Below are positions 1 to 12,235 of a stretch of DNA of 64,000 nucleotides, piece after piece (the stretch's first letter is position 1; each line of letters starts with the position of its first letter). The DNA comes from Dermanyssus gallinae (lineage: Eukaryota; Arthropoda; Arachnida; Mesostigmata; Dermanyssidae). The stretch is taken from assembly GCA_003439945.1 (NCBI GenBank), contig QVRM01002084.1, forward strand, positions 86,001 to 150,000. The letters run 5' to 3'. The notes beneath the pieces were generated by a model. The model ran no database searches and was not told the DNA's origin. It saw nothing but the letters and a program-made list of their open reading frames with translations. The translations under genes were made by a program, and so were the position numbers.

Positions 1-980
1 TGACAAATGTTTCACGCTTGTTCGGTTCCAATGGCGGATGGATTGCAATGAAAATGTCAAAATCTTCCATTAAAACATACCAAGTCGCGTTTTTTTCCCT
101 CTAGAAGAAGGGGGACCGCGGCGTGGCAAACTGCACGCATGTAGCTATTCTCAGCGATTAAGAGTGGATTTTTTTGGAAATATCTTTGTTGTGACATCCC
201 GATTACTGGTCGTGAGCTTGCAGCGTATGATGTCACGCTATCCGTATACTGTAAATTCATGTAGAATGATTGTTGCACTCAGGTTTATTGGCAGTGATTA
301 ACACATGTCGCCTAATTATTTGCTTTAAAACATCATCTAAGCTGCTCTCATCGAGGCATTGAAAACGAAAATTCAGATGTGGGGCGCAAATACTGTTGGT
401 CAAGTACTTAACGATCGCTTCAGGAAACGACGATCCACTTAAGCAGCTCCTAACTGTTAGCTTGCAGTCTAGAGGGAGGCCTAGGCTAATGCAGACAGTA
501 AAAAACGCGCATCTTTTCGTTGCGATTTGACCAGGTTTTCCCAATAATTTGACCCAGCCATTAAGAAGTGTATGACTTATTATTTTTCCTGGAATATAGT
601 TCAAGAGTTTGATTTTATCTTTTGCGCGCCCCTCGGTAAAGGTATTCTATATCCCTGCTATATTGCGTGTAATAGGTGAAACAGCAATTGACGGAATGAA
701 TGTAACGCTCTCCCCACACCCTGCAGCACTAGTTTATCAACCCGATTGCGATCTCTCTAGCATCATAGTCAGTGGACGCTGTAATATTGTATTGGTGTAT
801 ACAGAAAGAAACTAGTTTCTCCACCATCCCCCTTGGACGCGATAAAGTTGCCCGAAGAGCAGCGCGGTATATTTGCAAAGCTTGTGTCTGTCAGCCAAAT
901 TTTACATGCCGATAGCCGAGCGTGTTGAGCGATTCAGCTGCGGTGTTGTTATTCTAAAAAAATCCGAGACCTTCCGTAAT
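1..980. other. intergenic, no supported gene
   Basis: Only short open frames without recognisable motifs, domains or splice context are present on either strand. No repeat family seen elsewhere in the window could be matched here by eye. Confidence 0.5.
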
Positions 981-1002
981 TAAAAAAATCCGAGATACTG
1001 AA

Positions 1003-1190
1003 AAACGCGGCTTGGTGGCAAAGACATTGCCTTGCATTTGGGAGGCCGAAGGTTCAAGACCTGGACTGGCCACGCTTTAATGCAAATTTTCACGGTTTCT
1101 AATTTATTTGAATTGCCGGAGTCGGGCACAATGTGAGAAAATGGCGAGCACAGGTGTCTCAAGAAAGGAGATAGTGCGTCACCATCCATT
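1003..1190 (+). mobile_element. SINE family B copy 1 (tRNA-derived)
   Basis: The copy starts with a tRNA-like head that reads cggcttggtggcaaagac, then a diverged B-box (aggttcaagacc), then ctggccac. The body continues with the family's gccggagt block and the cacaggtgtctcaagaa tail. It ends at the accatcca motif, directly followed by an (ATT)n array. Other copies lie at 7293, 36358, 59755 (minus), 61004 and 61306. The element codes for no protein and would depend on a LINE for mobility. Confidence 0.7.
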
Positions 1191-1191
1191 C

Positions 1192-1192
1192 C

Positions 1193-1223
<31 letters not shown>

Positions 1224-1244
1224 TATTATTATTATTATTATTAT
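1192..1244. repeat. (ATT)n microsatellite
   Basis: About 17 ATT units with one interruption. It begins immediately after the 3' tail of the SINE B copy, so it probably grew from the SINE tail. Confidence 0.9.
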
Positions 1245-1436
1245 AAGCGTAGCATTTGAGCAAATGCGTTACTGTACCAGCGGACGTGGCGCGCACAGAT
1301 GCGCTTGCAGGCGTATCTCAACCCTATGTATGCTGTTTTACCGCCCGACATACAAGCCTATTACGTATAAAAAGTACATATGAACACACACTGTAGTAGG
1401 TTACCTTAGGCCGATAGGATTGGTGGCAGATACTGA

Positions 1437-1491
1437 AAACTTACCAGGGTTACCTGGTAAGCTGGTAAGTAAACTTACCAGGGTTACCTGG
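1437..1491. repeat. short direct repeat with internal hairpin
   Basis: A 22-bp block (aaacttaccagggttacctggt) occurs twice, 33 bp apart. Each block contains inverted half-sites accaggg/ttacctggt, so each can also fold. No larger element could be delimited around it. Confidence 0.6.
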
Positions 1492-1499
1492 TGTCAGGC

Positions 1500-3290
1500 C
1501 CAGCAAGAGCAAATAAAGAAGCGGGTTGAATGAATTGCAGCTTCAATTTGTGCAGTGCTCAGCTGGCGAAGCCTAATTGATGGCGGCTGGAATTTTTTGC
1601 CGCAGATTAAGCCTTGCTTATCTCGCTCCACACACCAACCAACTATGTAGAATGAATTGGTGGTCGGCTGCCTACCCAGCTAGCTACTAGCGGCCGATAG
1701 ATTAATTCTTGGTAGGCGCGAGCGTCAACCCTAAGTGTCCCTCGAACGGTGTGCGAGAGGACTGCCCGGCTATCTACCTAAGTGAACGACCGTGCTCATT
1801 CAGATATATCGAGCATCTATCTACACTGTTTGGTTGCACGAAGAACTCGTACTACCGATGTCGTATGCCCTTATCGACGCTTTATCGACGGCGCCTATCG
1901 CCCCACTTGGTACTGGGTTCCTTCATTGACCGACCCTCGAAAAGCTCGCGCATTCTCGCGTTCGCATCACTACGATCTTAATCAAATAACGCGAGGTTTG
2001 AGAAAGAGAGACTCTTAAGACGAAGGTATGTTATCATCGTCGACGTGGTCGCGCCGGTGCTGTCTCTGTCATCTTCTCCTTAACGCAAGCCTATGGAAGA
2101 ACTCAAGAGTGCTTGCTGCATGATTAGCTGGCAAATCGCTGCTGTTAAGACGAAATGCTAGAACGCTATATTTGTGGTAGTAGTAATAGTAATAGTAGTA
2201 GTAGTAGAAGTGATCAATCAATCAAAGTAGAAGGCGAGCGGTTCTCTTGAAAATGGTTGTGACATATACTAAAAAAAAAAGTAGTGATTGATAGCAGCAA
2301 TGTTCAGCAGCATCGTGCCTTGTACTGGAACAGCAATCAAAATGTATCTATTATGAAATGAGTATTGTAGAAAAAAGGCTGACAAATGAGCTTAGGCGAG
2401 GCGAGAATCCCTTCTTCATCAATTTGGTCAAATTTAGAAAATGAGTCCCACTGCCACTTTCTCGGTAGTCTTCAAGCTTGATTCGAGATACTTGCTCATA
2501 CGTACTCGTATGCGATATCGGAGCTCGTCCCTCGTTTGTATTTTGGAACGCCTGTGTATGGCTTACTGCACTTTAAAACGAAGGATAGACCTAAAATACG
2601 CCGAGAAGTAATATAATATTTCGTTGCACATTGAAAGCTGCAACTAACCACCCGAATTGCAACAGGCGTCACAGATTTGACATTGGAAGATCATGTCTCT
2701 TTTTATCATTTCGTTTATTTTTTAGGTATAGAATCCACCTTATATGTGTCACTCTATTACGACAGCAATTTTATTCACTAATTGGAACTGCTCAGTGAGC
2801 TCATAATCGAGGAGTTGCCAGTACGACATATCTCGCGCGGTTCATCATGTCTGTCACAGAGACATGGCATCATGAAAACGTACTGTTCTGCACACTACAT
2901 TACGAAGGTCGTACACTGCGTAACGAATCACATCGTACGATTCGGGCCATTCCAGGCCTCATTCGTCATGGCCCTAATAAAAAGCATAGCCACCTTCTCT
3001 TCATATTGTTAGATAAAAGCCGCCTAGGTCAACGCTTTCGGCAGGTTGAATTGACGTTGCAAATCCTCGACAAGAACAAGCAAAAAGACAAGGCGGTTTT
3101 GGGTTGTTGTGTGTAGTCCCAGAGCTCACTTCAGAAATAGAGGGTTGACTTCTGCAGTTGGACTGCATTGAGCTTATCACAGATGAGTTGATAGCTATAT
3201 GAGACTGTCGGTGCAAATTTCAAGGCGGATATATGGAGAGCTGGTTTCAGGGATAGGAAAGCCGGCTCCTTGATTAAGATGCTAGTTCTC
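1500..3290. other. intergenic, no supported gene
   Basis: No credible coding region or repeat-family match was found. A short (GTA)n-like tract lies near 2175-2210. The open frames are short, overlap in several frames and show no known motif. Confidence 0.45.
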
Positions 3291-3299
3291 AGAGCTCTA

Positions 3300-3770
3300 C
3301 GCGCCCGTGCAGTAATATAAACCGTAAATGATTGGTCAAATGAGGACAGAGAGAGAGCCTGAAGTATGAAAAGTTGTTCACGTACTCGGAAGGTGCGGAG
3401 TACATCCTAAACAAATCATGCACTTCAAGACAGCCCGCTTTCGCAAATTTATCGACTTTGGCTTTATTGATGTTCAATCCCAGATCAACGCCCCCACAAA
3501 TGTTTCCAGTTCTCCACACTAAAATGTTAAACTTGTAATCTGCTGGGCACATACAAGGCAAGATCATTAACATCGAGCAGGAGCTCTGCTCGTACCGACC
3601 CGCGACTTTCCATAACGTAACCTGGGAAGCTCACCCAGTAACAAAGAACAGGGTGATAATCTTAGCTCACAACAGTGACCTAAGGTTCTGTGGTACTTTA
3701 GTCGTTTACATGAAGGGCGCGAGCTCGGCCATGTCATCTTGAATGGTGATCGGGCTTTCACGCAGTACCG
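3300..3770 (-). pseudogene. decayed LINE reverse transcriptase fragment
   Basis: Read on the minus strand and across frameshifts, the translation resembles the region after the catalytic box of non-LTR reverse transcriptases. A degenerate ADDMAELAP-like piece is followed by LGLNINKAKVDKFAKAG and then EYVNNFSYFRLSL, which matches the usual LN..KTK and YLGV.L blocks. There is no intact frame. It resembles the fragment at 24680-25310, but clade and family were not assigned. Confidence 0.5.
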
Positions 3771-4229
3771 CGCAAAGGAACCCGATGATGTTTACAGGCG
3801 CTCCTGCGCTCCTTCGGCCAGTCTGAACAGGATTTTATCCCGTGGTATGTAAACTATATGGAGAGACTGTGGTTTGTGATCGCCTACACCATGTAACCAA
3901 GGTTGGAGGCTGAATTTTTTGATCAGCCCCTTTGCTTATGAGTGGCATACCAGTGACCTGAAATGAGTTATTTCGTATCCATATTGTAGTTGTAAGTATA
4001 TGTTTATTTTTGTTCTCCTGTACTGAGTGCCTCGCTAGTAAACTGAGTATTTCCACATTAACCAAAACGGCTAAAGTGGTGACCAACTTCACGCATATCT
4101 ACCACACTTTAAATCTGGGAATGCCTATTTGCCTAATGCGGCTCTGGGTGTCCATGTACCCCTGTAGGGGACCCCGCGTAAGTACTAAAGTACCTATCCG
4201 CAGTACAGAAGGAGAACCGCATGGTAGTC

Positions 4230-4420
4230 AGTGGTGAAGTCTTGGAATTGCCTACCATACTCCAAACCGCCATTGTGCAAAGGAATAATTTAAGCCCGCT
4301 TCTATTCTGTTATACAAGACCTTCCCGAAACGATTTGCGGGTCCAGAAACGTCGTTAAAGGACTTCTGTACGCAGATGATCTACTCTTGTCCCTCCGGGG
4401 ACACATGTATACGCGGACGT
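4230..4420 (+). pseudogene. decayed LINE RT fragment around the YADD box
   Basis: In two plus-strand frames the translation reads QRNNLSPLLFC and then VKGLLYADDLLLS. These are the paired blocks flanking the catalytic YADD motif of non-LTR reverse transcriptases. A frameshift separates them and the rest of the enzyme is missing. The piece is too short to classify. Confidence 0.6.
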
Positions 4421-4909
4421 TCTCGTCGACCGGTGCCTGGACGCGGGTCCCTGTCGTCGTCGATGTCTTGGAATTTGGGAGCCCGGACCAGAGAGTCTGG
4501 GCTGCACATTCCCTGCTGATCGGTCGCGCCGCTCTGTCATGGGCCGGGAACAGCGACTGACCGCGTTCTCGCTCGACTGCGCTCTCTCAAGACGCAAGTA
4601 GCTGATTACTTAAGATTGTGTTCTAGGTGTCTGCTGCTACATGAATAAAAAAAAAGGCTGTGCGTTGACAGCTAGGAGCCGAAACCTATTTCTTCTAAAG
4701 ATTTTCTTTAGCTATCAGAATATCAATCCGTTTAAAATTAGTACTCCTCTACTCTAGGGAGTGCAATTTCGACAATCAATCAATGTTGTAGCGTTAAGAT
4801 AGACTCTTAAGGACCTGTCTTGGACGCGTTGCAGCAGCGCTACAGTTTTACCATAGAGCCCAGACGTGTGAACAATACGTTAATTTTGATGAAACTATTG
4901 TTTCAGACT

Positions 4910-5700
4910 GTGTCATACGCATTCGATGATCCTGCAAGATGAACGTTCTAAGAAAAAGGGTGCACATCGAGTTGCCATCCCAGCAATATGTTGACGAACC
5001 TTAAGTTGGCGATCGAACCTTATTTCCAGGTTTTTGTACGCATTCACTTCATTCACAACGGATCCATCCAGGTAGTACGTAGACTTATCAGGAATAGTCT
5101 ATGAAATTGCGTATTTTGGAACAGAGCTATCCATCAGATTAGCTTTGAGCCAGCTGGATATAAGATTAACTTCCTCCTAGAATTCTATTCGATCACGGTC
5201 GTTGTGTACTTCGATATAACTCTGAAGAACATCAGCATACTCTTTGTAAGTACCATTAAAGGCGCTGTGAGCGCGACACAGATCAGTGGCGAAAGTCGCG
5301 TACACTAATGGTCCTTTGCAAAAGCCTTGAGAAAGTCCTGACGTACATTACCCGCTGCTGGATAAAGAATCATTAACCTTCACCGTAAAAAGTCTATCTG
5401 ACAAGTAAGCCTTGCACAACTCCCTTACACGAGGACAAATTCCAAGTCAAAATATACTACATGGAGACTTTTCTATTACGCGCGAAAGCCCCGTCTTTCA
5501 AGGAGTTAGGTTCTTGTAGAGCACCCTTTGGCGAAACCATGCTGACTGAAATCCTTTTTAAAATTTTAAAAATATTGCATAGGAGCGTGGGCTTCATCCA
5601 GATTTTCTGCAAGAGTTGTTTTTTGATATGAGAGAGGAATTTCGCTGTGCAGGTTGAGGCTCTTGCTTCAAATGTAGCAAAATAAGCTCTCAGCAATTCA
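4910..5700 (-). pseudogene. decayed LINE RT fragment (palm and thumb)
   Basis: The minus strand encodes TYKEYADVLQSYIEVHNDRD (YADD-like box, second D replaced by V). It continues with a block ending LKANLMDSSVPKYAI and then STYYLDGSVVNEVNAYKNLE with RFDRQLKVRQHI. This order is typical of the palm end and thumb of Jockey/CR1/I-like reverse transcriptases. Stops and frameshifts break it. Sequence at 5457-5700 may be the upstream continuation, but that part is less clear. Confidence 0.6.
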
Positions 5701-6630
5701 AATAATCAAGCGTTCCTCCTCCAGCCGTCTGTTTTGGGTCCCCGTTCGGGTCAATTGGCGTGTCAAGCTACGCTATCTCTCGAGCGTCATGCTCCGTTCT
5801 ATGGCGGCAGATGAACGTCAAACGAACGCGTCAATCTAAGAGAATAATGGCCGGTATAGATATGTGAACTCGTCAACCAGGTAAGTTATTAAATTTACGA
5901 ATCTAATGCACTAACTCTGAACTGAATCACCTTTGAGGAACAATAATAACCAATCAGTTAATGCCAGGTCGGCAGCAATAACCCGACTTGACGGGAGGTG
6001 CGCAGATCCGTATTAACCTATCATCTGTATTGGCATGCCATCTAGAATAAATGCTAGGTAGTTAGGTCTTTTAGAGCAACAAGGTCGTGATTCCAAATCG
6101 ATTGCGATTCAGCGTTCAAAAAACTTAAAGGGCAATTGGGATTCAAACGCAAAACCGTGTTAATGGCATGATTCTGAAAGCAGCCACTGCAACCACCGCA
6201 TTTTGCCAAAAACTGAGCATAAGCATTAATCATAATTCGACGTAGAACTGGCGAGCTAAATGGAGGAGGAACTGTGTACAACAATAACTGTTTAACCAGT
6301 TTAAGTAGCGTGATTCAGGTGTGGCTGTCCCCGACCAAATACAGGCTGATTGCGAATGTGCTGTGTCCATTCAGTGTGCAGCGGCATAACTAATCGCCTG
6401 TCAGAGAAGCGCCGACCCAGAGGCCGTGTAAGGCTGACTCTGTAACGGCGTCTGCTTGCTTGCTTAGTTGTTGACACTAAGCCCTATTTTCCCGCTTTCG
6501 GCCCTAAACCCTTAGGTTGAGGTCAAAATCCTGCAGCCGTGGACAGGACAGGCCACTAGGTCCCTCAGTTTGTCAGTTCCGCCCGCCCAGACGTGCGAGG
6601 TCACTAGGTGAACGGATGATGGCAGATTTT
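5700..6630. other. intergenic, no supported gene
   Basis: No recognisable gene or repeat was found. The region ends just before a run of C residues at about 6631-6645. Confidence 0.45.
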
Positions 6631-6753
6631 CACCCCCCCCCCCCCAGTTTAGTGTCATCATATTATCTCATTCGTAGCAGCTATATTATTCGTTGTCGTA
6701 GTGAAGTCAAAGGCGGTCGTAGTAGTAGTAGAAGTAGTAGACATTGACGTTAT

Positions 6754-6940
6754 GTCAAGCCCGGTGGCGTGGTGGATTAAGTCTGCGCCTCGCAACCGGA
6801 GGAGACACATAGGTGCGCGGGTTCGAGCCCCACTGTAACACCATATTTGTATTTATGGGGTTCCGTCTATGAAGCTATGTGAAAAACTGTTCCGTGGACG
6901 TTAAGTTTTGGCTGAGGGTCAGCCCGAAAACTTTACTTTT
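6754..6940 (+). mobile_element. SINE family A copy 1, with TSD
   Basis: A tRNA-like head (ggtggcgtggtggatta as A-box region, gggttcgagcccc as B-box near 6819-6831) is followed by a unique body that ends ggctgagggtcagcccgaaaac and a short T-rich tail. It is flanked by a 16-bp target-site duplication with one mismatch: tagacattgacgttat at 6738-6753 and tagacattggcgttat at 6941-6956. That duplication is the mark of LINE-driven insertion. Related copies lie at 18900 (plus) and 26978 (minus). Confidence 0.8.
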
Positions 6941-7292
6941 TAGACATTGGCGTTATCCCTCACGGCGGTTGCAAGCTCGTAGAGGACGGAGGGAAAATCA
7001 CCTCCTAAAAAAATGTTAGTAAAAACAGTAGAAGTAGTTGTAGTATACGTTGTATTGAGCGGCAGCGTAAAGAGAAATTGGGCGCAGAAAACATCGTCGG
7101 CTGTTTTCGTTAGGTTAGAAAACGCTGCTGACAGCCGATGTGGCCGATTCTCTATCTCGTACGTTTCATCCCGCTTTTCTCTAGAAGCTTTCTTAGAGAA
7201 AAGCGACTCTCCTCGAAGATATTGGCCGCCTGTATCGCTTAACGCCTGCTGCCGTCATCACTGTCACTCGCGCCAACAAGCGGGTTTACGGA

Positions 7293-7490
7293 GCAAGATG
7301 GCTTAGTGGCAAAAGCCTTTGCGTTGCATTCGGGAGAACTGGGTTCGAGACCCACACCAGCCACTCCTAAATTGGTTTTCATGGTTCAAGGTGAATGCCG
7401 GAGTGGACTAAAAAGCCCGGCCATGATCGAAAAAAAAACGGGAAGCACAGATGTCTCAAGAATACGATGAAGATAGGCTGAATACGCCGT
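7293..7490 (+). mobile_element. SINE family B copy 2
   Basis: The head gagcaagatggcttagtggc and B-box gggttcgagaccc are followed by ccagccactcctaaattgg, a gccggagtgg block, an A-rich tract and the gcacagatgtctcaag tail. It is one of the better conserved copies with this tail type. No clear target-site duplication was found. Confidence 0.8.
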
Positions 7491-7499
7491 ACATCTGAG

Positions 7500-8920
7500 A
7501 AACGCTCCTCTTCCACTGGCCTCTCTGCTACTCCACGCTAGTTTTGCTAGTCGTATTTCTATTTGTTCTTCTGTCTATATTTGTCGTCTATTTTCCTAAA
7601 TAATGCTTTGTTATGTATTATTATTCCTCAAAATATTCAACTTACACATTTGTCTAGCTTGTTTTTATATCCCGATCGTGTTTCGTTCTAGGCTTTTCAA
7701 GCCGTAAGTTGGGCAATTACATGTAAAACGCTTAAAGCCTGCACCTATAACATAAGTGCTCAACAGACAGATAGATAGATACATATGTGGTACGTCCACC
7801 TAATACTTATTTTGCATGGTCTACGTACCTGATATGATACTTTTTATCTACTTTGTAGAGATTATGTTGCTTAATTTAGCTTTCCGTTTTATTTTCTTCA
7901 GGCTGTAATACTTGTGTAGTAATTGATCTCTGTTCTTTGATTTACCGTTGAATAGAGGCTATCGCTATATATCTCTATAATGGCTTTGACTACTTCAGAA
8001 ATCGCTAATAATTCTAATCAATATCTGACAACTGTGAAACTGAGCCAAAGTAAGACTCAAATACGTTTGCCACGCCTTTCATTAGCGACATGATGACGAA
8101 AGTTGCGAAATTTAACAGTAGATAGCATATTAGTAGGTAATGCTGGTTAGGATTGATTGTATTAGCTATAATTAAGAGATGACTAGTTGGCAATGAGAGA
8201 ATAAAGATGTGTCGTATTAGAAGTCTACGTGGCATATAGGGTTACTAACTACATGGCCGTAAACCTAGTTACAGATGCTAACGCTACACGATTGACCGAC
8301 CGCAGCAGCGTTTGGACTAAAGAAAACCCGAAAATGTGGAAAACATACTGTCCGGGTCTGAGCAGACCATGTTTAAATAAAAAGATAATGCACTACGAAG
8401 TGGAGTGAATGTTGGATCACTGGAAGTTGCGCGTTCAGTGAAGATAAACAACACTTTCTCGTGGAGAGTTTAACGAAGTCTGAGAAGTCGACAGACCTGG
8501 TGTATGTTATAATTATATTCAGATGTTAAATATCTTGTTAAAAACAATGTATACTTAGGCATATATAACCCTTGAATTGTGGTGCTTTCGACTTGATTTG
8601 ACTTGAACAGTTGAGCAAAGACTTTTTTATTATTTACATTGAAGATGGCCATAACGCAAACAATTGACCGAGCAGTCGAACGGAGACGGACGAAGAATCC
8701 ACAACGTTCCTGAAGCAGCGCATCGTCTTAGAAGTTCAGCGCGGCAACGCGAGAAGGATGCTTGCCACGCGCCCGAGGAGAAACAGCCTGGATAAATTGA
8801 CGTGCGTATATGTAAGAAATTCAATCTGTGCGTTTACCAGCTGTAATAATGGTAGATCTTTGGTTTATTTGCTTATATATCAGATGTAACAATGGTGTCC
8901 TTGTAAACGTATGGATCGGA
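7500..8920. other. intergenic, no supported gene
   Basis: AT-rich sequence without a credible gene. Short ORFs on both strands lack motifs. A few GATA-like units (agatagatagata) lie near 7770. Confidence 0.45.
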
Positions 8921-9240
8921 TCAAATAAATGAAGACGTCACATATCCTATCACGTCGCAAGGCTCAGACGTGTCTAGTCTAGCAGAGCTCCACGCACAGG
9001 GGCGGCGCTTCTCCGCCTGAATATCTAGTGATAGATAGTCTGGTATTCGACAACTCTAGTGTCCCTGTCAAACGGTTGAACGCCTTACCGACTCGTTGAA
9101 AAAGTTTGTACGTCTTCGGGTCAGGTCCTCCAGGGTTATTTTTATTATTATTATTAATATTATTCGCAAGTGCGTGCGTTGGCCTCATCATTCACCAACG
9201 AGAGATGCAACGGCACCTATACGCGCATCTTCTACGCGAC
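8921..9240 (-). pseudogene. retroelement tail-protein relic, copy 1
   Basis: The minus strand reads GGPDPKTYKLFQRVGKAFNR and then LSITRYSGGEAPPLC. This parallels the larger relic at 13288-13737 over about 220 bp at DNA level. The sequence at 9170-9240 (gagatgcaacggcacctatacgc) matches the end of the relic at 35660-36010. The protein type (a C-terminal tail with QRLS..IQRGNAA) resembles tails of invertebrate non-LTR retroelements. An internal ATT tract interrupts it. Confidence 0.5.
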
Positions 9241-9700
9241 TTATCTGGCACTTTTGGCAAGGATGCACTTAAGCTGACAAGCTGAAATTGGGAAGAAGCT
9301 TTTTGACGCCACAACGGAGTCAAGATCAACCGCGTTCCTCCGACAAAGAGACGGTCATTGAAACTACAGAAAGGAAAACGCCAAATTAATCTTGAGCGGT
9401 CACCAGCACTCAGTCGATAATAGTGCAAACAATATTGTAAATTTGTTTCTACCGCAGTTGCTAATATATTATGTAATCTATTTATTAGCAGCATATTGAA
9501 ACTTACCCCAACCCCTCGCTTAAAAATACATTATTACTAATGTAGTTCCTAATGCAGTTGCCGCTACCGCTGCCGTAATGCGTTTCTGCTGGGTTATTCC
9601 TGTCTCCGTTTTTGATATTCTCGTTGTTGTCGCTCAACACCGCCGCGCATCGCGTACTTCTTCGGTACACCACCGCAAGAGGGACCATTCCGAAAGCAAA

Positions 9701-9702
<2 letters not shown>

Positions 9703-9750
<48 letters not shown>
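9703..9750. repeat. (TA)n microsatellite
   Basis: 24 AT units directly abutting the mariner-like relic that starts at about 9770. Confidence 0.95.
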
Positions 9751-9753
<3 letters not shown>

Positions 9754-9775
9754 CTTTGGTCTCGATGTGGTAACC

Positions 9776-10010
9776 TTATACCCACGCCTCGTCTCTTGTG
9801 ATCACTCTCTGAAGCAATCCAGATTCCTTTGCTGGCTCATTTCGGAAATTTCCGATGGCGTTCATTTGCTGGAATTCAATACTCTTTTGAACGAATCTCG
9901 CTGCCAGTCGTCTCACGCATAAAATATCGGTCAGGACTGTTACAACTGATCCATAAGATATATCCAACTCCTCAAGTATTTTCCTCATAGAAATCGACGG
10001 TACCACGTAT
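9776..10010 (-). pseudogene. mariner-family transposase fragment
   Basis: The minus strand encodes ILEELDISYGSVVTVLTDIL, then RRLAARFVQKS, then LLQRVITRDEAWV. These correspond to the second helix-turn-helix, the linker (normally WVP-like) and the first catalytic aspartate block (TxDE) of mariner transposases. The second and third catalytic blocks are absent because the (TA)n array follows. It is distinct from the two long mariner copies at 51-56 kb. Confidence 0.6.
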
Positions 10011-10419
10011 ACACTGTATTTCGGGACACTGTTTAATCATTATAAGTAACATTTTCGGCTTCTTAAGAATAGCCGAACATTCACTTCTTTGAACCAAATT
10101 CAAGCAACAAACACCGCCACCAATTCACGCAAAATGTAGCCTGTGTTTAGGTGATGAACGGACCTTTTAAACAAAACAAACAGGAAAACCTTGATGGTTT
10201 CGGTTCAATTTTAAAAAATAAAATATTCAAAGTTTGCCATTGTATATATAGTTTAACAGTGAAAGTAATGTGTATACCTATATACACCGATCTCCAGGTT
10301 GCACAGCAATCTTCCGGTTGATGCAGCAGGCATCTTCAACTTCAGTGTTAGCGACCGTCTCGCTGTCTGGTGCCCAATACTGCTTGTTTTGAATCGTCGT
10401 CCCACAACGAAGGCAACTT

Positions 10420-10830
10420 GTACCGATACCAGACTATTGGAGCAAATAATTCGAATGAAAACTTGGGCCCCGGTGTACTTGGCTCAAGTCGCCGAAACGA
10501 TTCCCGAACAGCTGCATACTGCTGGCGAGGCAATCACGGAGTCCGCGGAAGTTTCAAGGCTTAAAGATCGCCAGAGGGGTACCGATCCACAGAGGTGGTA
10601 GTATGAGCGACCCGTCGAACTACCGCCAAGTAAATGTTCTGCTTGTTTTAAATAAGATTATTGAGCAAACACTTGTTGGCCAAATGACGGGGCATATTGC
10701 ACCATGCTCTCGGCTTTTGCGCCCATTTCCTCCTGCCAGACCGAGTGGTAACCGTGACCCTAGCGGACCCCGGATTGTCCTCGAAATATCTCGCGTCTTT
10801 CTCACGCTACTGGATCCCATGACAGCATTT
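10420..10830 (+). pseudogene. decayed LINE RT fragment (fingers/palm start)
   Basis: In one plus-strand frame the translation reads LKIARGVPIHRGGSMSDPSN followed by YRQVNVLLVLNKIIEQTLV. This is the conserved A..IPI.K.G....NYRP.S.L....K..E block of non-LTR reverse transcriptases. Upstream fragments in other frames (LAQVAETIPEQLHT) fit the preceding block with frameshifts. The downstream palm motifs are missing. Confidence 0.65.
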
Positions 10831-11124
10831 GTGATCAGATAGCCGCCCATGACCGCCATATGGCCCTCGATAACTTGGTTATACCTGCTATGTTAATTGG
10901 CTCTTTTGTTTGATCGTAATTTCTGCCCTTACCCACCTTTATAAAAATAACTTTTGGATGCCGTTAAATCACACTTTACCAGGTGTGCAAAAGTATTCCA
11001 GGCGTGTTCGACAACGGTCACTTGTTAGCTTTTCTTTTCTAGTCTAAAATGGTAAACTTCAAGTGTTTTTTTTTCAGATATGTGAAAGGTCTTACTTTAC
11101 CGTAAATAGAATTCTGGCTGTATA

Positions 11125-11126
<2 letters not shown>

Positions 11127-11162
<36 letters not shown>
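11127..11162. repeat. (TA)n microsatellite
   Basis: Pure TA run. A second run at 11195-11218 forms the left flank of the foldback element. Confidence 0.9.
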
Positions 11163-11164
<2 letters not shown>

Positions 11165-11218
11165 GTTTTTTCTAGACTTAAAGTAACGATGATCTATATA
11201 TATATATATATATATATA

Positions 11219-12132
11219 CAGGGTGTTGCAGAATTTTTTTTATAATAGAATATACAAATTGTAGAGCTCGTTAAAGCAAATATTTTTTCCAATGGAACAT
11301 GGTCTCTCATGGAGAAGTCTTGTTTCGGAGTGAGAGCGAAATTACTACAATTTGTGACACTAGTGTTTTTGCCTGACATAGGAGCATAAAATGTGCTGTT
11401 GCTAGACAGCCAAATACTTCAGAATCATAACCCTACGACCGCCCACGTGTTCAAAGCTAACATATTCAGCAAATGCGCATTTCATGACGATCATTTGTAC
11501 CAAACTTATGGTAATGCGAGCTGTGGTTGCAGAGTAATTACGATTTTTCGGCGGGATGTCCAGATTATGTGCATAAAAACTGACGCGCTGCGGCTGTCGC
11601 GCGACACGTCGGCGGTAGTGAACGTCGCCACACAGTCATTTTACATGCACTTAATCTGGACATCCCGCCGAAAAATCGTAAATTCTCCGCAACCACAGCT
11701 CGCATGGACATATGTTTGGTACCAAAATGATCGCCATGAATATGTCCGTTTTGAGCGCTGTGAGTGGTTAGTGGTAGGGTTATGATTTTGAAGTATTTGA
11801 CGTGAACACTAATAAAGAACTACATTTTTGGCGAATTCTCTTCTAAGCGACCATGGGGCGTTTTCTGACCGGCCTTGCATATTCTTCAGAGGAAGCAGAA
11901 TTTTATCATTAGTCTTATCAATTAGTTTCTGTCTAGGGGGACTGGTTGTCTCGCAACAGCACCTTTAATGCTCCTATGTCGGGCAAAAACACTAGTGTCA
12001 CAAATTGTAGTAATTTCGCTCTCACTCCGAAACAAGACTTCTCAGAGACCATGTTCCATTGGAACAAAATATTTGCTTTAACGAGCTCTACAATTCCCTA
12101 TTTCTATTACAAAAAATTTCTGCAACACCCTG
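11219..12132. mobile_element. foldback element copy 1 (CAGGGTG termini)
   Basis: It begins cagggtgttgcag and ends ctgcaacaccctg. The terminal arms are inverted copies for about 170 bp, sharing the gagctcgttaaagcaaatat block and gacactagtgtttttgcc. A second inverted pair lies inside (ttttcggcgggatgtccag/ctggacatcccgccgaaaa), so the whole element folds on itself around a 50-nt GC-rich loop at 11585-11634. The left arm lacks roughly 150 bp present in the right arm. Both flanks are TA-rich, so the target duplication cannot be read. No transposase is encoded; open frames inside are by-products of the repeat. Copy 2 is at 57367-58453. Confidence 0.85.
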
Positions 12133-12235
12133 TATATTCTTTTTGGTTGAAACACAGTTATTTTTAAGCATATTGACGTCACACGCTGTAGCGGTCGAAG
12201 ATCAAATATCAGTGGTGCTGATGTCACGTTTTGTT

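Noticed and set aside
6762..6840. Possible tRNA gene
   Set aside because: The tRNA-like head belongs to a dispersed element with a body and target duplications; it is a SINE, not a functional tRNA.
11393..11785. 130-codon frame inside foldback copy 1
   Set aside because: It spans both internal inverted arms and the loop; the equivalent frame is not open in copy 2, and no transposase motif is present.
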